A DNA stretch of 21,372 bases, taken from the NCBI GenBank assembly GCA_964418885.1, contig CAYQNW010000064.1, positions 1 to 21,372 on the forward strand, given 5' to 3'. This document shows, piece after piece, positions 15,934-21,372 of the stretch. Numbering within the stretch: position 1 is the first letter of the stretch; each line of letters opens with the position of its first letter. Source of the stretch: BMS3ABIN03 sp964418885 (lineage in GTDB: Bacteria > Bacteroidota > Ignavibacteria > Ignavibacteriales > Ignavibacteriaceae). The notes beneath the pieces are model-generated. The model did no database searches. It saw only the letters and a program-made list of their open reading frames with translations, and was not told the DNA's origin. Made by a program: the position numbers and the translations under genes.

Positions 15934-16856
15934 TACTTATCGATTACATAAGAAGCTGTTAACTCAGAAATTTTTTCTACTTCGGTTTGAATACAAAAAT
16001 CTTCAATTTCTTTAACAATTCTCTCTGAAGCAGCTGGATCAATAAAATTAAGCGTTCCGATCTGGATTGCACTTGCTCCTGCAATCATAAACTCAATTAC
16101 ATCTTTCCAGTTCATAATCCCACCTATTCCAATTATCGGAATATCAACTGTTTTAGATATTTCCAGAACTTTTGCTAAGGCAACAGGTTTTATCGCGGGA
16201 CCCGAAAGCCCTGCATTTACATTGTAGATTTTTGGCTTCTTAGTAAAAATGTTGAATGCAGTCCCAACTAAAGTATTGATTGCAGAAACCGCATCTCCAC
16301 CTTCTTTTTTTACAACCTCAGCAAATTCAGCTATGTAAGAAACATTTGGAGAGAGTTTTATAATCAAAGGTTTATCAGTTGCGGCTCTTACTTTTTCTGT
16401 GACTTTTCCAACAGCTTTTACATTGTTACCGAATTGTAATCCTCCCTCTTTAACATTAGGACAAGAAACATTTATTTCAAAAGCTTTTATTTTTTCTTCT
16501 CTTGTAAGAATTTTAGTACACTCTACATATTCTTCAATTGTGCTTGCTGCAATATTACAGATCAGCGGTACATCATATTTTTTCAGGAAAGGAATTTTTT
16601 CATTAATGAATTCTTCCACCCCAACATTTGCCAGACCGATTGCATTTAACATACCTGCCGGTGTTTCAACTATTCTTTGTGGTGGATTTCCCTTTCTTGG
16701 TTTCAAACTGAGCGATTTGGTTACAATACCTCCAAGCTTATTTAAATCGCTGAACACGGAAATTTCATTTCCGTAACCCACAGTTCCTGAAGCGAGCATT
16801 ACAGGATTGCGAAGTTTCAGTGGTCCGATATTAACAGACAGATCTACTTTGCTCAT
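15933..16856 (-). CDS. pyrD: Dihydroorotate dehydrogenase, class 1B catalytic subunit
   Basis: A 307-residue FMN enzyme oxidising dihydroorotate to orotate in UMP synthesis (EC 1.3.1.14), with electrons passed to NAD through PyrK. Signatures: SVNIGPLKLRNPVMLASGT near the N-terminus, NVSCPNVKEGG with the class 1 catalytic Cys132, and the phosphate-binding GIGGIMNWKD and AGASAIQIGT blocks. I place the start at ATG 16856 because it forms an ATGA overlap with the pyrK stop and matches the family N-terminus; a longer reading to 16898 lies inside pyrK and adds 14 unlikely residues. Class 1B rather than class 2 is shown by the coupled PyrK gene. Confidence 0.96.
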   Translation of the reverse strand: MSKVDLSVNIGPLKLRNPVMLASGTVGYGNEISVFSDLNKLGGIVTKSLSLKPRKGNPPQRIVETPAGMLNAIGLANVGVEEFINEKIPFLKKYDVPLICNIAASTIEEYVECTKILTREEKIKAFEINVSCPNVKEGGLQFGNNVKAVGKVTEKVRAATDKPLIIKLSPNVSYIAEFAEVVKKEGGDAVSAINTLVGTAFNIFTKKPKIYNVNAGLSGPAIKPVALAKVLEISKTVDIPIIGIGGIMNWKDVIEFMIAGASAIQIGTLNFIDPAASERIVKEIEDFCIQTEVEKISELTASYVIDK

Positions 16857-17614
16857 AGAACCACATCTCTTATGTTGAATACTGGACCATCTTTGCAAAC
16901 AAGTAGATATTTTTCCTGATTTCTGATTGATTCAATAGGGCAACCCTGGCATATTCCAAAACCGCAAGCCATAGCACACTCAGTCGAGACTTCGCAATTA
17001 AATTCATTTTCTATGCAAAATTGTTTTAAAGATCTTAACATAGCAGTCGGTCCGCACCCGAATATTTTAATCTTCTCATTTCGTAATTGTTGTAACTGAG
17101 TTTTTAATAAATCTACAACAGTTCCTTTAAATTCTACAGAACCGTTATCGCTTGATGTTTTATAGTTTAACAATCCATATGTAATAACATCGAACTCGGT
17201 TTTACCACCAATAAACGTTAATATTTTTTTATTGTCTTTTATTAGTCGTGTTACATAAGGAAACGGAGCCGCACCCAAACCTCCCGCAACAATAACCGCA
17301 GTTTCATAATCGTCATCAAGATTAAACCCAACACCAAGAGGACCAAGAATATCCAGACTATCTCCAGCATTTTTTCTTGCAAGTATTTTTGTTCCTTCAC
17401 CAAGGATATTGAACATTATATAAATATTCTCACCTTCCACATCGCATACGCTAAATGGTCTTCGAAGCAAAGGATATGAGTCATCCGAAACGTGAATATT
17501 AAGGAATTGCCCAGGTTGAATAATTGAAGCGATTTCGGGACTGTGAATCTTTAACAAATAAATCTTGCTTTGCGGTTCTTGTTTTTCTACTATACGTGAA
17601 TTAACAATAAACAA
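16853..17614 (-). CDS. pyrK: Dihydroorotate dehydrogenase electron-transfer subunit
   Basis: A 253-residue FAD and [2Fe-2S] protein that passes electrons from PyrD to NAD. The flavin-binding RRPFSVCDV (51-59) and the NAD-binding VAGGLGAAPF (109-118) and FGCGPTAML (185-193) are present. The iron-sulfur ligands follow the C-x4-C-x2-C-x14-C spacing exactly (Cys217, Cys222, Cys225, Cys240). The start is TTG at 17614 with AGGA six bases ahead; no ATG fits the conserved N-terminus. It is the first gene of the pyrK-pyrD-folC unit. Ferredoxin-NADP reductase paralogues are excluded by the C-terminal cluster and by coupling to pyrD. Confidence 0.95.
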   Translation of the reverse strand: MFIVNSRIVEKQEPQSKIYLLKIHSPEIASIIQPGQFLNIHVSDDSYPLLRRPFSVCDVEGENIYIMFNILGEGTKILARKNAGDSLDILGPLGVGFNLDDDYETAVIVAGGLGAAPFPYVTRLIKDNKKILTFIGGKTEFDVITYGLLNYKTSSDNGSVEFKGTVVDLLKTQLQQLRNEKIKIFGCGPTAMLRSLKQFCIENEFNCEVSTECAMACGFGICQGCPIESIRNQEKYLLVCKDGPVFNIRDVVL

Positions 17615-17756
17615 ACTTTTTCCTGAAAAAATAAAAGAGATTTACCGGATCAAAGAATAATTGAGGAAGGAGTATAACTTTCTTTCTCTTAATTATATTA
17701 CCTTGTAATTTAATTTTCCTTATGTAAAATTAAACGTGAATTCTTACTAAACAAAA

Positions 17757-18395
17757 TTAACTTTTATACTTTCTTTCAATTCCAGTAATTTTATCCAATC
17801 TTTTCTGATGGCGTCCTCCATCAAAAGGTGTATTTAGCCATACATCTGTAATGGATTTGATTGTTTCATCTCCAAGTGATTTTGCTCCGAGAACAAGAAC
17901 GTTAGCATCATTATGACTCCGGGAACTCTTCGCAGAAAATTCGTTATAACACGTTGCCGCGCGAATTCCCTCGAGTTTATTCGCTGTAATCGCTGAAGGG
18001 ATTCCCGTCGCATCTATTATAATTCCGCAATCAACGTTTTCAAATCTCACTTTATCAGCAACATCTTCGGCAATATCCGGGTAGTCGCACGATTTTTCAT
18101 CAAACGTTCCTAAATCGTTGACCTGGTAGTTTTTCTCAGTTAAATATTTGATGAGCATGTTTTTGATCTTAAAACCTGTGTGATCAGATCCGATTGCAAT
18201 TTTCTTAAATGGAAATTTTACTGATGAAGATGAAGAGGAATATTCGTGTTTTTCATTCTCAAGGATTGTTAATTTTTTGCTTCTTATCAGGTCCCTGGCA
18301 AGTGGAGTAATGATTGCACCTTTTTCTGCAACGATCACCTGGTTGCCATTTTTTATTGTCTTGAGGACGATTTCTTCGGTAATTAATTTTTTCAT
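17757..18395 (-). CDS. RpiB-like protein fused to an N-terminal domain, catalytic Cys replaced
   Basis: A 212-residue two-part protein. Residues 1-46 (ITEEIVLKTIKNG, GAIITPLARDLI) resemble the short N-terminal segment seen in some microcompartment-associated enzymes such as EutT-type adenosyltransferases. A Ser-rich linker (53-58) joins it to an RpiB/LacAB-fold domain: IAIGSDHTGFKIK (66-78), DYPDIAEDVA (104-113), SHNDANVLVLGAKSLG (160-175). In RpiB the active-site loop reads CGTGIG; here it is DATGIP (128-133), with Asp128 where the ring-opening and isomerising Cys (E. coli Cys66) should be. Asp71, His72 and His161 are kept. Ribose-5-phosphate isomerase activity is therefore doubtful. The gene follows manC by 16 bp, which suggests a sugar-phosphate role. 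Confidence 0.8.
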   Translation of the reverse strand: MKKLITEEIVLKTIKNGNQVIVAEKGAIITPLARDLIRSKKLTILENEKHEYSSSSSSVKFPFKKIAIGSDHTGFKIKNMLIKYLTEKNYQVNDLGTFDEKSCDYPDIAEDVADKVRFENVDCGIIIDATGIPSAITANKLEGIRAATCYNEFSAKSSRSHNDANVLVLGAKSLGDETIKSITDVWLNTPFDGGRHQKRLDKITGIERKYKS

Positions 18396-18411
18396 CAGCA
18401 GAAAGTTTAGA

Positions 18412-19479
18412 TTACAGGTATTCGTTCAGTTTATTAATCTTGAGGTAGTCAATTATCATTTTTACATCCTGTGCATTATCTCTGCGGCAAATTAAAAGCG
18501 AATCTTTATCATTAATTACTATGAGATTATCAACACCAATAACTGCAGTAAATTTATCAGGTGAATAGATGTATGAGTCCTGAGCGTGTTCCGTATAAAC
18601 CTTTCCGACTTTTGCATTACCATCTTCATCTTTCGGACTTAATTCATAAACCGCTTCCCAGCTTCCAACATCACTCCATTCAAAATTTCCTTTAATCAAA
18701 TGAACCTTTTTTGATTTTTCCATTATCCCGTAATCGATTGAAATCTTTTTCAGCATTCCATAAACATTCATCAATGTTTCCTGGAAATTTTTACTATCAA
18801 TCGAACCTTGTATCTTAATCAATCCCTCATGCAATTCGGGCATATAATTTTTTATTTCTTCGAGGATTACATCTGCTCTCCAGATAAACATACCGCTGTT
18901 CCAGTAGAAATCTCCGCTTTCCATAAATCTTACAGCAGTTGCATAATTTGGTTTTTCAGCGAAGGTTAAAACCTTGTAAACACGATCAGATACTTCTTTT
19001 TCATCGATCTGGATATAACCATAACCAGTTTCAGGTTTTGTTGGTGGAATACCAATTGTAACTAAGCCTTTGGAATCATTAGCAAAATTTGCTGCATTTA
19101 ATAAAGTATTATGAAACTCTTTTTCATTGTTTATTATATGATCTGCCGGAAGTACAAGTATTAATGCATCGGGATCTTTTTTCTGAATCAATATTGAAGC
19201 TAATCCGATACAAGCAGCGGTATTTCTTCCAAATGGTTCTTCAATAATATTATTTAAAGGAAGATGAGAAAGTTGGGTGAGGATACCAGCTTTCTGTTGC
19301 TTATTTGTAACAACGTAAATATTTTCATTTTCAACTAATCCTTTTAATCTTTGTACGGTATCCTGAATCATCGTGTGATCGCCAAAAATTTTCAAAAGTT
19401 GTTTGGGACATTTCTTTTTACTTCTCGGCCAGAAACGGGATCCGATACCTCCAGCCATAATTACAGCATAAATTTTCAT
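18412..19479 (-). CDS. manC: Mannose-1-phosphate guanylyltransferase
   Basis: A 355-residue nucleotidyltransferase that makes GDP-mannose from mannose 1-phosphate and GTP (EC 2.7.7.13), the precursor for surface polysaccharides and GDP-fucose. Signatures: MAGGIGSRFWPRS then CPKQ (8-27), EPFGRNTAA (81-89), LPADH (110-114), ETGYGYI (150-156), FAEKP (173-177) and WNSGMF (193-198). Length matches the pyrophosphorylase domain alone; the cupin-type phosphomannose isomerase domain of bifunctional ManC/AlgA is missing. The uncharacterised gene upstream ends 12 bp before it and the RpiB-like gene begins 16 bp after it, so the three are probably cotranscribed. Confidence 0.93.
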   Translation of the reverse strand: MKIYAVIMAGGIGSRFWPRSKKKCPKQLLKIFGDHTMIQDTVQRLKGLVENENIYVVTNKQQKAGILTQLSHLPLNNIIEEPFGRNTAACIGLASILIQKKDPDALILVLPADHIINNEKEFHNTLLNAANFANDSKGLVTIGIPPTKPETGYGYIQIDEKEVSDRVYKVLTFAEKPNYATAVRFMESGDFYWNSGMFIWRADVILEEIKNYMPELHEGLIKIQGSIDSKNFQETLMNVYGMLKKISIDYGIMEKSKKVHLIKGNFEWSDVGSWEAVYELSPKDEDGNAKVGKVYTEHAQDSYIYSPDKFTAVIGVDNLIVINDKDSLLICRRDNAQDVKMIIDYLKINKLNEYL

Positions 19480-19491
19480 TGATTTTTTTTC

Positions 19492-20322
19492 CTAAATATT
19501 TAGTACGTCGATTTCTTTTCCGAAATCTTCAGCCCTGTTCAAATATCTTGTTATGTCAACGTCTTTACCCCGAACAACAGCAACTATCACTATCAAACAA
19601 GCTCTGATTGAATCAACCACAGATTTTCCCGGCATCAGTTCCCTCGATTTTATCATATTTAAAGCTGTTGAAATTATATTATGCATTTCTGCAATTATTT
19701 CGAACTCATTTTTGGCTGATAGTTCTCCATTCATTTTCATTATATCTGCAAAACGAGTAAGATCCTGGTGGCTGACTTCGTTCTTTGCCAGAGATTTCAA
19801 CATATTGTCTACCGGTTTTATCGGTTTAAGAATTATCTCTTCATAGTTTTTAAGTTCACTATCTTTTTCAACAACCGGTTCTTTTACATCTGTATCATTA
19901 TTTTTAATCAACTGGTTTGAATCTGTTTTATCTTCTGTAAGGTCATAATTGATTTCTTTCTCCTCTTCAACTAATTCTCCCCTCAGTCGCTTGATTGCTT
20001 TTTTAATTAACAAAGGATTAACAATTTCCAGCAAGTGACTCAAATCGCTAATAAGGAAGCGGCTATGTTCCTTAAACTTCTCCGATATTTTTAAGAAATC
20101 AATTTTATTTGTGGTGAGATAATTATAGACTTCATTCAATCTTATACCGAGTGTTGATAATTCGGTTATCGTTTTCATTTTCTTAATATCGCTCTCAATA
20201 TCCTTCGAATTAAGGAATATTTCTCTTAATAATCCTACCGCCTCGAGCTGATGTGTAGTGAGTCTTAAATTATTGGAAGCTGCAGTAAGGCTTTGAATGA
20301 TGTATTGTTTTATTAAATCCAT
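19492..20322 (-). CDS. Uncharacterised helical protein upstream of manC
   Basis: A 276-residue protein that I do not recognise. The sequence is predicted by eye to be almost wholly alpha-helical and soluble, with no signal peptide, no membrane segment and no catalytic motif. Residues 1-115 and 170-276 look like two helical domains. They are joined by an acidic, charged low-complexity linker (about 116-165, rich in E, D, K and N). The C-terminal stretch SVVDSIRACLIVIVAVVRGK (about 234-253) is the most hydrophobic helix. Codon use and composition match the neighbours. It lies between the PEP-binding-domain gene (107 bp upstream) and manC (12 bp downstream). Function cannot be assigned from sequence. 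Confidence 0.65.
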   Translation of the reverse strand: MDLIKQYIIQSLTAASNNLRLTTHQLEAVGLLREIFLNSKDIESDIKKMKTITELSTLGIRLNEVYNYLTTNKIDFLKISEKFKEHSRFLISDLSHLLEIVNPLLIKKAIKRLRGELVEEEKEINYDLTEDKTDSNQLIKNNDTDVKEPVVEKDSELKNYEEIILKPIKPVDNMLKSLAKNEVSHQDLTRFADIMKMNGELSAKNEFEIIAEMHNIISTALNMIKSRELMPGKSVVDSIRACLIVIVAVVRGKDVDITRYLNRAEDFGKEIDVLNI

Positions 20323-20429
20323 CTATTGTCTTTACATTCACAAAAATATACTACGATTTACAAATTTTTTATACTTATACCAACTTTATTAACGTAAAAA
20401 AATATACACTTAAGTCGTGATAATCAATT

Positions 20430-21372
20430 TTATTTTGTTTCATTGTAATCAGAAAGAATTGCTACGGCTTCATCGCTGGATGCATTCATTAATATTTCTA
20501 ACGTTGCACCATCAGCAGTTTTTGGTACATCTATCACTTTAATTACTCCGGAAAGAAATTTAAATTCGGGTAAAATTTTAGGTAAGATATTTTTTGAATT
20601 TATCAAAAATTCTTCGTTAAAAATATTGCCTTCATCATCGGGATAAAGGGGAAGATAACGGATTCGTGCTTCAACTAAATCCTGGAAAAAATGTGTACCA
20701 AATGAAAGATCGGGAACGTAATCTTTTTGTTTTCGGGCAATTTCGATCAGCATCGCGGAATTATTTATTTCCGAATATGATACGTTAACACCAAGTTTTA
20801 TATCGCCTCTGCTCCCCCACCTGCCAGGACCGATTAAAATAAACTTACGTCTGGGTAAAACCTTATTTAATTTACCAATTGCTTCGCCAACTGCAAGCAT
20901 ATCTCGCTGATTTGTAAGTTCACTATAACTTTGCGGATCAACATAAACGATGTTTGAAATATCAGATATCTTTCCATTTGTAATGTAACGATGAGCAGAA
21001 AATATTATTTTTTCATTTTGCAAATTCGCCGGAATGAATGCCGGTTGACTATCTTCACTATAACTCTGGGAACGGCACTGCAACAGATAAAAATCTTTCC
21101 CGTCGTGAGCGAATTCTATATCAATAGGGTTACCATAAGTTTTTTCTAATTCATTTAGTATTGCAATAACTTTTTTTACAAATTGTGTTTCAGTCACCAA
21201 TCCATCAAAAGTAACAACAAATTCATTTTTCTTAAAATCAGTTCCAATTGCTCTTGCTTTTTTTAAATGTTCATGATCAACAATTGAAATAAGTTTTGAT
21301 ATTTGAGGATATTCATCACCGAAATTTTCAAGTAGTGATCTTATCTCAATTGTTTCAAAAGTACGAGTTTCA
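20430..21372 (-). CDS. PEP/pyruvate-binding-domain protein (C-terminal part, 5' end outside window)
   Basis: The last 313 residues of a larger protein; the reading frame is open through the right edge, so an apparent start near 21200 is internal. Residues 84-100 (IDIEFAHDGKDFYLLQC) match the end of the PPDK/PEP synthase N-terminal ATP-grasp domain, where the equivalent stretch closes the nucleotide site and is followed by RP or RS. After it, pyruvate phosphate dikinase and PEP synthase would have the phosphohistidine swivelling domain (with a TSH or GG-CHA motif). I see none here; instead there is a different C-terminal domain with GPGRWGSRGDIKLG (181-194) and SFGTHFFQDLVE. It is therefore not a standard PEP synthase. 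The substrate of this family is unknown to me. Confidence 0.75.
   Translation of the reverse strand, partial: ETRTFETIEIRSLLENFGDEYPQISKLISIVDHEHLKKARAIGTDFKKNEFVVTFDGLVTETQFVKKVIAILNELEKTYGNPIDIEFAHDGKDFYLLQCRSQSYSEDSQPAFIPANLQNEKIIFSAHRYITNGKISDISNIVYVDPQSYSELTNQRDMLAVGEAIGKLNKVLPRRKFILIGPGRWGSRGDIKLGVNVSYSEINNSAMLIEIARKQKDYVPDLSFGTHFFQDLVEARIRYLPLYPDDEGNIFNEEFLINSKNILPKILPEFKFLSGVIKVIDVPKTADGATLEILMNASSDEAVAILSDYNETK

Noticed and set aside
16399..16776. 125-codon forward frame inside pyrD
   Set aside because: Antisense shadow of pyrD with no independent coding evidence.
16857..16898. Extended pyrD start adding 14 residues
   Set aside because: It would overlap pyrK by 46 bp, whereas ATG 16856 gives an ATGA junction and the family N-terminus.
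17691..17715. AT-only imperfect hairpin (11-bp arms, one mismatch, 3-base loop) after the RpiB-like gene
   Set aside because: In the direction of transcription (minus strand) it is followed by AAGAGAAAG rather than a T-run and has almost no GC pairs, so it was not called a terminator.
20323..20429. TATTTTTG resembling the Bacteroidota -7 promoter box upstream of the 276-residue protein
   Set aside because: No -33 TTG box at the proper distance could be paired with it, and such words are expected by chance in AT-rich DNA.

Overview
This is an AT-rich chromosomal segment that reads almost entirely as core bacterial metabolism and cell biology. Several features point to the Ignavibacteriota (Bacteroidota/Chlorobi side of the tree). 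These are low GC, a GWxTD-domain protein, a photosynthetic-reaction-centre-type multihaem cytochrome in a gene set with no photosynthesis genes, an FtsE gene with no FtsX beside it, compact Rho, and a class 1B dihydroorotate dehydrogenase pair. The assignment is inferred from gene content and composition only; there is no rRNA in the window.

Left part (1-8273). The window opens inside a leftward tyrosine recombinase of the integron-integrase type, cut by the window edge. Divergent from it are a secreted dihaem cytochrome c with a TPR tail, then a two-gene NAD salvage unit (pncB-pncA), then a Tat-exported Rieske iron-sulfur protein. Convergent with the Rieske gene is a leftward nfeD-slipin membrane-quality-control pair. 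A rightward radical SAM gene with extra C-terminal cysteines ends at a good intrinsic terminator. The following 620-bp gap is not empty: it holds a 24-codon single-helix membrane ORF with its own ribosome binding site, followed by a strong terminator with a cUUCGg tetraloop.

Middle (8274-9482). tadA (tRNA A34 deaminase) and adk (adenylate kinase with a Cys4 zinc LID) run rightward and converge on ftsE.

Right part (9487-21372). Everything is leftward. In transcription order: the 3' part of a PEP/pyruvate-binding-domain protein, an uncharacterised 276-residue protein, manC (mannose-1-P guanylyltransferase), an RpiB-like fusion lacking the catalytic Cys, pyrK-pyrD-folC, rho, a GWxTD protein, pdxA, a methyltransferase and ftsE. 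Many junctions overlap by 1-29 bp (pyrK/pyrD ATGA, pyrD/folC and GWxTD/pdxA TAATG, pdxA/methyltransferase, methyltransferase/ftsE), so translational coupling is likely.

I see no CRISPR array, prophage, insertion sequence, tRNA or rRNA. The window has no obvious multi-gene novel system. The most unusual items are the hidden small membrane protein, the RpiB-like fusion with Asp in place of the active-site Cys, the radical SAM protein of unknown substrate, and the PEP-binding-domain protein with its unknown neighbour.
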